Below the pieces are notes generated by a model. The model was given only the letters and a program-made list of their open reading frames with translations, was not told where the DNA came from and made no database searches. Of a DNA stretch of 64,000 nucleotides, positions 18,009 through 26,591 are shown in pieces (position 1 is the stretch's first letter; every line of letters begins with the position of its first letter). This DNA comes from Brumimicrobium ulvae (GTDB lineage Bacteria; Bacteroidota; Bacteroidia; Flavobacteriales_D; Crocinitomicaceae), in NCBI RefSeq assembly GCF_947504225.1, contig NZ_CANNGT010000013.1, positions 1 to 64,000 of the forward strand, given 5' to 3'. Made by a program: the position numbers and the translations under genes.

Positions 18009-19109
18009 ATGAGCATAGAAAGAGTCATTATTTCAGGAGGAGGTACAGGAGGTCATATCTTTCCAGCCATTGCTATTGCTAATCGGATCAAGAAAGAATA
18101 TCCTAAGGTTGATATTTTATTTATTGGTGCCGAAGGGAAAATGGAAATGAAAAAAGTTCCCGAAGCTGGATATAAAATTGAAGGTTTATGGATCAGCGGC
18201 CTACAGCGTAGGCTAACAGTGAAGAACTTGACTCTGCCTTTTAAATTGCTTTCTTCTTTAATGAAGGCGAGGAGCATTATTAAGAAGTTTAATCCCGATG
18301 TTGTTATCGGTGTGGGTGGGTATGCTAGCGCACCAACTTTAAGGATAGCCAGTATGCTGAAAATCCCTACTATCGTTCAAGAACAAAATTCTTTTCCTGG
18401 AAAAACCAACAAAATTCTTTCTAAAACAGTGACAAAAGTTTGTGTTGCTTATGAAAATTTAGAGCGCTTTTTTCCTGCTGAGAAAATTGAGCTAACTGGA
18501 AATCCTGTTCGGAAAAAAGTGGTCGAAATCGATGGGTTAAGAGAAAAAGGATTTGAATTCTTTGGTCTCCATTCAAACCAAAAAACCATCTTGGTTGTAG
18601 GAGGGAGTCTGGGCGCCAAAACACTCAATGAAAGTTTTGTAAATAGACTCAAAGAGTTGCAGGATAAAAATGTACAACTGATTTGGCAATGTGGAAGCTA
18701 TCAATTCGAAGAAATGAAAGCCCTAACTGCAGAATTGGACATGAATGGTATCGTGTTAACTCAATTTATTAATGAAATGGAGTTGGCTTATGCTGCTGCA
18801 GATGTAATTATTTCTCGTGCTGGTGCAATTGCAATTTCTGAATTGTGCATCATCGGTAAACCAACGATTTTAGTGCCTTCACCTAATGTCGCAGAAGATC
18901 ATCAAACGAAGAATGCAATGGCTTTAGTCAAAGATGAAGCAGCTGTTTTGGTAAAAGATAATGAGGCAAGAGAAAAATTGGTTCCTCGTGTACTGGAGTT
19001 GCTAGAGGATGACACTGAGCAAAAGAAGTTGTCAGAAAACATTTTGAAAAAAGCAATTGCTAATGCAGATGAACGCATTGTAAATGTTGTGAAAAGTATT
19101 GTTTCGTAA
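18009..19109 (+). CDS. murG: UDP-GlcNAc:lipid I N-acetylglucosaminyltransferase MurG
   Basis: 366 residues, a normal length for a GT28-type enzyme. The N-terminal glycine-rich loop SGGGTGGHIFPA (about 9 to 20) is diagnostic. The C-terminal half has VVGGSLGAKTLNE and the UDP-GlcNAc site region SRAGAIAISEL followed by PSPNVAEDHQTKNA. It converts lipid I to lipid II on the inner face of the cytoplasmic membrane. It is followed by murC with a one-base overlap (TAATG). Confidence 0.96.
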   Translation: MSIERVIISGGGTGGHIFPAIAIANRIKKEYPKVDILFIGAEGKMEMKKVPEAGYKIEGLWISGLQRRLTVKNLTLPFKLLSSLMKARSIIKKFNPDVVIGVGGYASAPTLRIASMLKIPTIVQEQNSFPGKTNKILSKTVTKVCVAYENLERFFPAEKIELTGNPVRKKVVEIDGLREKGFEFFGLHSNQKTILVVGGSLGAKTLNESFVNRLKELQDKNVQLIWQCGSYQFEEMKALTAELDMNGIVLTQFINEMELAYAAADVIISRAGAIAISELCIIGKPTILVPSPNVAEDHQTKNAMALVKDEAAVLVKDNEAREKLVPRVLELLEDDTEQKKLSENILKKAIANADERIVNVVKSIVS

Positions 19110-20467
19110 TGGACTTGAAATATTCAAATATCTATTTTATTGGAATCGGTGGTATCGGTATGTCTGCACTTGCTCGTTATTTTAATCAAATAGGGATAGC
19201 TGTTGCAGGATACGATAAAACACAAACACGACTAACTCAACAATTAGTAAAAGAAGGAATTTCAATCCATTATGAAGATCTAGGTGCAAAAGTAGGTGAC
19301 TTAGTCGGTGATGTAACTTCGACATTAGTGGTTATAACACCAGCAGTTCCTCAGTCGATGAAGGAATTAATATTCTTGCAAAACTCAGCTTACGTGATTA
19401 AAAAGCGGGCAGAAGTTTTAGGGATTATTACGGCGGGATATAAAACCTTAGCAGTTGCAGGAACTCATGGTAAAACAACGACCTCTACCATGTTAGCACA
19501 TGTTTTGTCTTCGACCGAAGCAAAATGTAATGCTTTTTTAGGGGGTATTAGCGCTAATTTCAATTCAAACTTATTGATTGAAGAGTCAAGTCCTTGGATG
19601 GTGGTTGAAGCTGATGAATTCGACAGAAGTTTTCATCAACTGAAACCTTTTTCGTCCATCATCACATCAACTGATGCAGATCATTTGGATATTTATAAAA
19701 GCAAGGAAACATTGGTTCAGGCTTTTGAAGAGTATGGACAGCTGACCTCTCCAGATGGAAAGCTAATTCTTCATGATTCTGTTGATGTTTGCAAAGAGTT
19801 ACCTCATTTTACTTATGGTATTGGAGAAAATATAGATGTCGATTACAAAGGGCAAAACCTTAGAGTGGAAAACGGCCATTTTATGATGGATGTTCGAACA
19901 CCGACCCAATTTCATGAAAATATTATCTTGGGCCTACCAGGAATTCACAATGCTGAAAACGCACTTTCTGTAATTGCGCTGTGTGAAACAATTGGTGTTG
20001 GCTTGGAAGAAATTCGCCCTGCTTTACTCAGTTTTAATGGTGTGAAAAGACGTTTTGAATTGGTGGTCAGGAATGAAAACATCATCTATATTGATGATTA
20101 TGCACACCATCCTACGGCTATAAATGTCTTATTGGATTCTATTCGTTTAATTTATGAGGATACGCCAATTTACGTTGTTTTTCAACCCCATTTGTTTTCA
20201 CGAACAAAAGACTTTATGCAGGAATTTGCAAGATCTTTAGACAAAGCAAATGAAGTGATTTTAATGCCGATCTATCCAGCTCGTGAAGAACCGATAGAAG
20301 GAGTGACAAGTGAAGCATTAAGCAAGTTAATGCAAACAAAAGTAAGTGTTCAGCAACCTGAAACAGTGCTCCAATCACTAAAGAAAATAAATTCAGGAAT
20401 CATCCTTACGGTCGGAGCAGGAAATATTGATCGACTTGTTGAACCCATTAAAACAATGCTGTTATGA
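19109..20467 (+). CDS. murC: UDP-N-acetylmuramate:L-alanine ligase MurC
   Basis: 452 residues. The N-terminal Rossmann motif IGIGGIGMSALA and the P-loop AGTHGKTTTSTML (about 117 to 129) identify MurC; VEADEFDRSF and the C-terminal DDYAHHPTAI are also present. It attaches L-alanine to UDP-MurNAc, the first peptide step. It overlaps ftsQ by 4 bp (ATGA-type junction at 20464-20467). MurF and Ddl, the other late ligases, are not in this window. Confidence 0.96.
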   Translation: MDLKYSNIYFIGIGGIGMSALARYFNQIGIAVAGYDKTQTRLTQQLVKEGISIHYEDLGAKVGDLVGDVTSTLVVITPAVPQSMKELIFLQNSAYVIKKRAEVLGIITAGYKTLAVAGTHGKTTTSTMLAHVLSSTEAKCNAFLGGISANFNSNLLIEESSPWMVVEADEFDRSFHQLKPFSSIITSTDADHLDIYKSKETLVQAFEEYGQLTSPDGKLILHDSVDVCKELPHFTYGIGENIDVDYKGQNLRVENGHFMMDVRTPTQFHENIILGLPGIHNAENALSVIALCETIGVGLEEIRPALLSFNGVKRRFELVVRNENIIYIDDYAHHPTAINVLLDSIRLIYEDTPIYVVFQPHLFSRTKDFMQEFARSLDKANEVILMPIYPAREEPIEGVTSEALSKLMQTKVSVQQPETVLQSLKKINSGIILTVGAGNIDRLVEPIKTMLL

Positions 20468-21261
20468 AGAAAATTCTCAAAATAGTAGTTTTGGTGGTCA
20501 TTTTTGGTGGAACGGTATTCTTGTTGATTGCTGCAAACCAAAAGGTAAATCAACAGTCAATGAAGTCTCCTGTGATTGATTTAACTGTTCAAGATGGGAT
20601 TTCTTTGCTGACAGAAAAAGAGCTTTTAAATGAGTTGTATACCTTGCGTTTGTTTCGTGATGGACTCAAAAAGAATGAGTTAAAGATTCAAGAAATTGAA
20701 GCCTATTTAGAAAATATGAATGAGGTTTTAACCGCAGATGTTTACACCAATTTAGATGACCAATGGCACATCGATGTTAAAACCAGAAGACCTATTGCTA
20801 GGGTTATAGCCAATGGTGTGGATGATTTTTATATTGATAATGAATTTCAGTTGATGCGTTTATCACCTTATGCTAAACCAAAAATACTTGCATTCACCGG
20901 GTTAGAGCAACTCATTAGTGTTGAGATGGGTTACGATGAAATAATTAACAATGATAGTTTGAAAACTAAATCAAAGATGGATCAAATCTATCGTATTTCG
21001 AACTATGTTTGTAATGATGCATTTTATAATGCGCAAATTGTACAGGTTCATTACACAAAAAAAGACGGTTTTGTGTTGATTCCTAGAGTGGGAGAGCACA
21101 GAATTATTTTTGGAGCAGCGGAATCAGATGAAATGGTGGAAGACAAGTTTAGAAAGTTATCCACTTTTTATGATGAAGTGATCCCCTACGAAGGATGGAA
21201 TAAATATGAATCAATCAATTTGAGGTTTAAAGATCAAATTGTAGCAAAGAAAAAAGAATAA
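20464..21261 (+). CDS. ftsQ: Cell division protein FtsQ
   Basis: 265 residues with a short cytoplasmic start, one membrane segment (about 4 to 23) and a periplasmic domain. The POTRA-like part carries Q-WHIDVKTRRPIARV and FYIDNEFQLMRLSPYA, typical of the FtsQ/DivIB family in Bacteroidota. It bridges early and late divisome proteins through FtsL/FtsB. Sequence identity across phyla is low, so the call also uses its place between murC and ftsA. The C-terminal part ends with a basic stretch. Confidence 0.88.
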   Translation: MKKILKIVVLVVIFGGTVFLLIAANQKVNQQSMKSPVIDLTVQDGISLLTEKELLNELYTLRLFRDGLKKNELKIQEIEAYLENMNEVLTADVYTNLDDQWHIDVKTRRPIARVIANGVDDFYIDNEFQLMRLSPYAKPKILAFTGLEQLISVEMGYDEIINNDSLKTKSKMDQIYRISNYVCNDAFYNAQIVQVHYTKKDGFVLIPRVGEHRIIFGAAESDEMVEDKFRKLSTFYDEVIPYEGWNKYESINLRFKDQIVAKKKE

Positions 21262-21262
21262 G

Positions 21263-22534
21263 ATGTCGGATATTATTGTAGGACTTGATATTGGAACAAC
21301 AAAGATTGCTTGCTTTGTTGGACGTAAAAATGAACATGGAAAGATCGAAATTCTTTCGATGGGAAAAACAGAATCTCATGGGGTAACTCGTGGGATGGTT
21401 TCTAATATTGAAAAAACAGTGAACTCAATTAGAGAAGCTGTTAGGCAGGCGCAAGAAAATGTTGAGGGAGATCTGACAATTGGTGTAGTGAATGTTGGAA
21501 TTGCTGGACAACACATTAAAAGTTTACAACATCGCGGAATTTATACCCGTAATTCTAATCAAGATGAGATTTCACAAGCAGATATCGATGCATTGATTGA
21601 TGATATGTACAAGCTGGTTATGGAACCAGGGGAAGAAATTATTCACGTTTTACCACAAGAATACATTGTTGATGGTGAAAAAGGAATCATTGATCCGATT
21701 GGTATGTCTGGTGTAAGAATGGAAGCTAACTTCCACATTATTGCAGGGAGAATTGCAGCAGCAAAGAATATCCAAAAATGCATCAATAAAGCAGAACTAG
21801 AGGTTGAAGAAACCATTCTTGAACCATTGGCAAGTGCTGCAGCCGTTCTTTCAGATGAAGAAAAAGAAGCGGGTGTTGTCTTGGTAGATATTGGTGGTGG
21901 AACAACTGATATTGCTATTTTCCATGAAGGTATTATCCGCCACACTGCCGTTATCCCATTTGGAGGGAACGTAATTACAGATGACATCAAAGAAGGATGT
22001 ACTATTCTTCAACGTCAAGCTGAAGCTTTGAAAGTGAAATTTGGAAGCGCTTTGGCAAGTGAAAGTCAAGAAAATGAAGTGGTGTGCATCCCTGGATTAA
22101 GGGGGCGTGAACCTAAAGAGATTTCTATTAAGGCATTGTCTGGGATCATTCAGGCACGTATGGAGGAAATCATCGAACACATCTATTACGAAATTAAAAA
22201 TTCAGGATATGAGAAGAGACTCATTGGTGGAATTGTCGTAACAGGTGGTGGTGCAGAATTGAAAAATATTAATCAATTGTTTGAGTTTGTAACAGGTATG
22301 AACTCACGTATTGGTTACCCGAACGAACATTTGGGGCAGTCTGCAACCAATGAAATATTAACAAGTCCAATGTTCGCAACGGGTGTTGGACTTGTGTTAA
22401 AAGGTTTTGAGAGCAATGATCGTCAAAAACGTTCTATTGCAGCGGTGAAATCGCACTCAAAACGTACAAAAGGATCCTTCTTTGATAAGCTGCTTGAAAA
22501 AGGAAAGAGCTGGTTTGAAGAAGACGTAGAATAA
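21263..22534 (+). CDS. ftsA: Cell division protein FtsA
   Basis: 423 residues. It has the actin-like ATPase fold: phosphate 1 motif VGLDIGTTKIACFVG, the SHS2-containing 1C region, phosphate 2 motif VLVDIGGGTTDIAIF and the adenosine motif VVTGGGAELKNI. The C-terminal stretch (SFFDKLLEKGKSWFEEDVE, preceded by basic residues) is a plausible amphipathic membrane-targeting helix. FtsA tethers FtsZ filaments to the membrane. It is 1 bp after ftsQ and 29 bp before ftsZ. Confidence 0.96.
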   Translation: MSDIIVGLDIGTTKIACFVGRKNEHGKIEILSMGKTESHGVTRGMVSNIEKTVNSIREAVRQAQENVEGDLTIGVVNVGIAGQHIKSLQHRGIYTRNSNQDEISQADIDALIDDMYKLVMEPGEEIIHVLPQEYIVDGEKGIIDPIGMSGVRMEANFHIIAGRIAAAKNIQKCINKAELEVEETILEPLASAAAVLSDEEKEAGVVLVDIGGGTTDIAIFHEGIIRHTAVIPFGGNVITDDIKEGCTILQRQAEALKVKFGSALASESQENEVVCIPGLRGREPKEISIKALSGIIQARMEEIIEHIYYEIKNSGYEKRLIGGIVVTGGGAELKNINQLFEFVTGMNSRIGYPNEHLGQSATNEILTSPMFATGVGLVLKGFESNDRQKRSIAAVKSHSKRTKGSFFDKLLEKGKSWFEEDVE

Positions 22535-22563
22535 TTAATTTGCAACCATAAATAACAAAGAAT

Positions 22564-24144
22564 ATGGAATTTGATATCCCAAAAGACCAATCGTCAATCA
22601 TCAAAGTAATTGGTGTTGGTGGTGGTGGAAGCAACGCCGTTAATCACATGTACAACCAAGGGTTTGATGGAGTAGACTTTATCGTATGTAATACAGATAG
22701 ACAAGCTCTTGATATTTCTCCTGTACCTTATAAAATTCAACTTGGACCTTCATTAACTGAAGGACGAGGAGCAGGTTCTATTCCTGAAATTGGGATGAAT
22801 GCGGCGATTGAAAACATAGAAGACATTAAAGAATTACTCGCTAATAACACTAAAATGGTTTTTGTTACTGCCGGAATGGGTGGTGGAACAGGAACTGGAG
22901 CTGCCCCTGTAGTGGCAAGAGTGGCAAGAGAGCTAGGAATATTAACGGTTGGAATCGTTACAGTGCCTTTTAATTTTGAAGGTAGAAAACGTCGTCAACA
23001 AGCTGAAGAAGGCTTGGAGAATATGCGTGAAGCGGTAGATACTTTGTTGGTGATCAACAACGAACGTTTGCGCGAGATTTCAGGTAACCTTACTCTAGGA
23101 AATGCATTTGCCCAAGCAGATGACGTATTGTCTACCGCCGCTAAGGGAATCGCTGATGTGATTTCTGTTACAGGTGCAATTAATGTCGATTTTAACGATG
23201 TGAATACGGTAATGAAGAATAGTGGTGTTGCCGTAATGGGATCTGCAATTGCTGAAGGTGATAACCGTGCAATTGAAGCAGTTCAGTCGGCATTGAGCTC
23301 GCCATTGTTGAATGATAACGATATTTCTGGTGCAGAGTATGTGTTGTTGAACATTACTTATGGTACCAACGAAGTGTTGATGGATGAAATTTCTGATATT
23401 ACAGATTATATCCAAGATGCTGCAGGTTCAACTGCCGATGTTATTTGGGGGCATGGTTATGACGAGACTTTAAATGAATCCCTTAGCGTTACGATTATTG
23501 CAACTGGATTTAAACAGTCTCAATCACCTGTAACGGGTTTTGAAAAGGCGCCTGAAAAAAAGGTGCAAGTTTTAGATGAAGAGAAAAAACAAGAAATTAC
23601 AACTCCGTTGACAAGTGCTATTGCTCAGAATCAATATAAAGAACCGGAGGAAATAGAACCTTACATCAAATCTAATGATACGTCAAATGACGAGGTAGAT
23701 GAGGAGTCTTCTGCTTCAACAATGAACTGGGAGGTAAAAACTGTTGTTCCTAACGAAGAAGTAAAAAAAGAAGAAACAACAACTTCTACTTCTGGAGAAA
23801 AGAAAGAAGAGGTGAAACGCTTTTTCTTAGATGATGAAATGGATGAAGACACTTCTTTTGAGGGAAACGTTAAGTCTAATGAATTGACCATTGAAGAACA
23901 GCAAAGACGTACGCAAGAACGCATGGAACGTATTCGTAATTATACGTCTCACTTGAATAGTGCCGAAGGGTTGAGTGAGCTGGAAAGAGAGCCTGCATTC
24001 AAACGTAGAAAGATTGATTTGGATGATCATGTGCGTTCTTCAGATGATAATACATCGCGCTACGAAGTTACTGACCCAAAGAAAAATGACAATAATACCA
24101 CTCTTCGTGGTACAAATTCATTCCTACATGATAATGTAGATTAA
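22564..24144 (+). CDS. ftsZ: Cell division GTPase FtsZ
   Basis: 526 residues, clearly longer than the 383 of E. coli. The tubulin signature GGGTGTG lies at 106 to 112, and VGGGGSNAVNHM and the T7 loop region VDFNDVNTVM are intact. The GTPase core ends near residue 320. A long, acidic, low-complexity linker follows (about 325 to 515; runs of E, K, S and T), ending in the conserved-looking tail NSFLHDNVD. FtsZ forms the cytoplasmic Z-ring and recruits the divisome, with the tail expected to bind FtsA. The long linker is common in Bacteroidota. Confidence 0.97.
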   Translation: MEFDIPKDQSSIIKVIGVGGGGSNAVNHMYNQGFDGVDFIVCNTDRQALDISPVPYKIQLGPSLTEGRGAGSIPEIGMNAAIENIEDIKELLANNTKMVFVTAGMGGGTGTGAAPVVARVARELGILTVGIVTVPFNFEGRKRRQQAEEGLENMREAVDTLLVINNERLREISGNLTLGNAFAQADDVLSTAAKGIADVISVTGAINVDFNDVNTVMKNSGVAVMGSAIAEGDNRAIEAVQSALSSPLLNDNDISGAEYVLLNITYGTNEVLMDEISDITDYIQDAAGSTADVIWGHGYDETLNESLSVTIIATGFKQSQSPVTGFEKAPEKKVQVLDEEKKQEITTPLTSAIAQNQYKEPEEIEPYIKSNDTSNDEVDEESSASTMNWEVKTVVPNEEVKKEETTTSTSGEKKEEVKRFFLDDEMDEDTSFEGNVKSNELTIEEQQRRTQERMERIRNYTSHLNSAEGLSELEREPAFKRRKIDLDDHVRSSDDNTSRYEVTDPKKNDNNTTLRGTNSFLHDNVD

Positions 24145-24156
24145 AATAGAAATTCA

Positions 24157-24603
24157 ATGAGTTTAACAGAAAAAATAAGCCAAGATATTAAAGAAGCAAT
24201 GCGCGCCAAAGACAAAGAGAAATTGGGTGCACTTCGTGATATCAAAGCCAAACTTTTGAATGAAGCAACTTCTGGACAAGGAGAGGTGGATGAAACAAAA
24301 GAGAACAAAGTCATAATAAAACTGCATAAACAACGTATGGATTCATACAATGTTTATGTGGAACAAGGAAGAGAAGACTTAGCAGAAACTGAATTGTTTG
24401 AAGCGAAAATTATTGAAGCATATATGCCAAAAATGATGAGCGAAGAAGAAATCAGATCAAAAGTGATTGAAACAATAGCTCAAGTTGGTGCTTCTGGACC
24501 ACAAGACATGGGGAAAGTAATGGGAAATCTTACTAAAGCCCTAGCAGGAAAAGCGGATGGAAAAATAATTTCAACTCTTGTAAAAGAAGAGTTAAATAAA
24601 TAG
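24157..24603 (+). CDS. GatB/YqeY domain-containing protein
   Basis: 148 residues, 12 bp after ftsZ. It matches the YqeY family: MRAKDKEKLGALRDIKAKL near the start, YVEQGREDLAETE in the middle and PQDMGKVMGNLTKALAGKADGK near the end. The family resembles the tail domain of the GatB subunit of Asp/Glu-tRNA amidotransferase and may bind tRNA; its cell role is not established. It commonly follows ftsZ in Bacteroidota and is the last gene before a strong terminator. Confidence 0.92.
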   Translation: MSLTEKISQDIKEAMRAKDKEKLGALRDIKAKLLNEATSGQGEVDETKENKVIIKLHKQRMDSYNVYVEQGREDLAETELFEAKIIEAYMPKMMSEEEIRSKVIETIAQVGASGPQDMGKVMGNLTKALAGKADGKIISTLVKEELNK

Positions 24604-24635
24604 CCAGAATTTTATTTGTTAATTAAATCGGTTAT

Positions 24636-24674
24636 AAAAAGACCTCTGCGTTTACCTCGGCAGAGGTCTTTTTT
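24636..24674 (+). terminator. Rho-independent terminator of the dcw operon
   Basis: GACCTCTGC (24641-24649) pairs perfectly with GCAGAGGTC (24660-24668), extended by flanking A/T pairs, with a 10-nt loop and a T-run after the stem. The A-rich 5' side would let it also act on the minus strand. Confidence 0.9.
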
Positions 24675-24699
24675 CTTTAAAAAATAAAATTGAACGAAA

Positions 24700-25620
24700 A
24701 TGCAATTTCGATTTAAAGCTTTTACAATAGTTTTTCTCTTGTTCTGTAATGCTCAGATAAGTAGTGCACAGTTGCTCGATAATTCCTCAGGAAAAGCATT
24801 TACAGACCAACCTTATTTTAATGAGAAAATCATTAAAAAAAATAAAATAAAAACCATTTCAGGAGGATTTATCCATTATAAACTTGGAGATATATTAAGG
24901 GAAACCGATTACTTTCGTCAGTATACTTTTAATGAGAATGGGCAGCTGATAAAACAATTGGAAAGTCGCCAGGTAGCTAAAGGTCAAGATACTTTAGTGA
25001 GTATTTATGAGTATGATGAAAAGGGGAACTTAACCGCTTTAAGACAGCGTGACCAGTATGGCTTCTATGCCTACATATATGAATATGATGATGAAGGACG
25101 TGTTGTTAATGAAGAATACCGAAGAAACTTAAATAGAAACACTACTAGTGTCACCAATTTTAAATTGGGAAGAGAGTTTACTGTGTCCTCTGAACGTTCG
25201 TCATATGCTAATTATGAAGGTCAGCAAAAACGTACAATCTATAATAGCTACGATATTCCATATAAAGATGTTTTCACCTACTATGATGAAACAGGACTAG
25301 TTACTCAAGAGGTTGAACGCTTGCACAGGACTTCGGGTACCAAAACAACGACTTATTCGTATAATGAGAAAAATCTATTGGATAGTATATCAGTGCGCTC
25401 GAATACACCCGGTGTTCAAAATAGAACTTTTGTTTTTGGCTACGATGAGTTTGATAACCTTGTGAAGAAACAGGAATACAAGAATGACGAGTATATTACT
25501 CAATACCAAGTGATTTATCACGACGAAACGATGTTAATTAATGATGTGCTGATTCAAAACATCGCAACGAACTTTATAATGGTGCTTGAACTGAGAAATT
25601 ACACGTTTTTTGACGAGTAA
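24700..25620 (+). CDS. Secreted YD-repeat-like protein of unknown function
   Basis: 306 residues with a signal peptide (cut near SSAQ). The body has several imperfect YD/RHS-like units such as YEYDEKGNLTALRQRDQYG, YEYDDEGRVVNEEYR, YSYNEKNLLDSI and FGYDEFDNLVKKQEY. These are short beta-hairpin repeats like those of RHS shells, but far fewer than in an RHS toxin, and no toxin domain follows. It stands alone between a terminator and a GPP34-like gene. A periplasmic or outer-membrane location is inferred from the signal peptide. Function unknown. Confidence 0.8.
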   Translation: MQFRFKAFTIVFLLFCNAQISSAQLLDNSSGKAFTDQPYFNEKIIKKNKIKTISGGFIHYKLGDILRETDYFRQYTFNENGQLIKQLESRQVAKGQDTLVSIYEYDEKGNLTALRQRDQYGFYAYIYEYDDEGRVVNEEYRRNLNRNTTSVTNFKLGREFTVSSERSSYANYEGQQKRTIYNSYDIPYKDVFTYYDETGLVTQEVERLHRTSGTKTTTYSYNEKNLLDSISVRSNTPGVQNRTFVFGYDEFDNLVKKQEYKNDEYITQYQVIYHDETMLINDVLIQNIATNFIMVLELRNYTFFDE

Positions 25621-25748
25621 TTTGTGGTTAGATTTTTCAGTTATCCTTGTTTTTTTACTCCGAATTTAATCGGATTTAGATCCCGTTTTTGTTTTTAGGA
25701 ATTCCATAATAGCTTCAAATTGTGACTGTTATGTTGTTTGTGGTTCGG

Positions 25749-25756
25749 TATTTTTG
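25749..25756 (+). promoter_or_regulatory. Candidate -7 element for the GPP34-like gene
   Basis: TATTTTTG matches TAnnTTTG. It lies 26 bp before the ATG at 25783 and inside the longer TTG-initiated reading frame (25738), which argues for the later start. Confidence 0.45.
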
Positions 25757-25782
25757 TTTTATCTTGTTGTAAAATTGCAAAT

Positions 25783-26466
25783 ATGGAACTCACTACCACC
25801 GAAAAATTCCTTTTATTGGCCCATCATCCTCGCAAGAAGAGGTTTGTCTCACCTTTTAATTATATTAAGCTGGGTTATGCTGCATGTGTTTATATGGAAT
25901 TGGCCCTCTTAGACAAGATTAGTATCAAGAAACGTCGGATTTTTGTGAAAAGAAATGATGTTGAAGTCAAACACCCTTTTCTGAAAGAATTGTTGGAGGA
26001 GGTGAGTAATAAGAAGAACCCCAAAGTCCTTAAAAGTCGATTGTTGAGTATTTATAGAAAACGGTCTTCTAAATTATGGGAGCATTTGGAGGAAATGGAA
26101 GGTAAGTCTTTGGTCCGTGTTGAGCACAAACGATTTTTAGGTCTGTTTCCATATAGAAAAAGTGTCTTGACCAATACGCTAGCACAGCAAATCCTTATTT
26201 CTGAATACAGAACTAAACTAAAGTATCTGGATGATTTAGATAATGAGGACAGGGGGTTGATTGGATTGATTGATGTTTGTAAACTTTACCCTACAATATG
26301 TCGTAAAAAGAAGGAGCGTAAGGAATTTGAAAAAAACGCAAAAGAAATAGTTCAAAATTGGCCTGTAAAAGAAAGTATTGGTGATGCAGTGAATCAAGTT
26401 TGTAAAATTACTACGGCTACAATGTTTCTAACGGTATATTACGTATATGGAAGATCTACGGTTTGA
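25783..26466 (+). CDS. GPP34 (Golgi phosphoprotein 3-like) family protein, probable
   Basis: About 227 residues from the ATG at 25783. The first part, LTTTEKFLLLAHHP, then LGYAACVYMELALLDKI, follows the pattern of the GPP34/GOLPH3 domain (L-T-x-x-E-x-x-L-L-L-A and a G-Y-x-x-x-x-x-x-x-E-L-A helix). Eukaryotic GOLPH3 binds phosphatidylinositol 4-phosphate; bacterial relatives have no settled role. The protein is strongly basic in the middle (KKRRIFVKR, KKKERKEF) with a short hydrophobic stretch near the end (TTATMFLTVYYVYG), which could let it sit on a membrane. Family assignment is by eye. It stands alone with its own candidate promoter. Confidence 0.65.
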   Translation: MELTTTEKFLLLAHHPRKKRFVSPFNYIKLGYAACVYMELALLDKISIKKRRIFVKRNDVEVKHPFLKELLEEVSNKKNPKVLKSRLLSIYRKRSSKLWEHLEEMEGKSLVRVEHKRFLGLFPYRKSVLTNTLAQQILISEYRTKLKYLDDLDNEDRGLIGLIDVCKLYPTICRKKKERKEFEKNAKEIVQNWPVKESIGDAVNQVCKITTATMFLTVYYVYGRSTV

Positions 26467-26591
26467 TGCTCTATATTTATTTGACTGTTGCTATGATTTT
26501 TAATGACTTCCTTATTTGTAGGTTTTTGTGTAATCAATCTGTTTTAGTTTAATATCTTAGACACTGTGTAAAATGTTATTGATAACCGTAT

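Noticed and set aside
25659..25674. Five-bp hairpin TCCGA/TCGGA after the YD-repeat gene as a terminator
   Set aside because: The stem is short and no T-run follows it directly.
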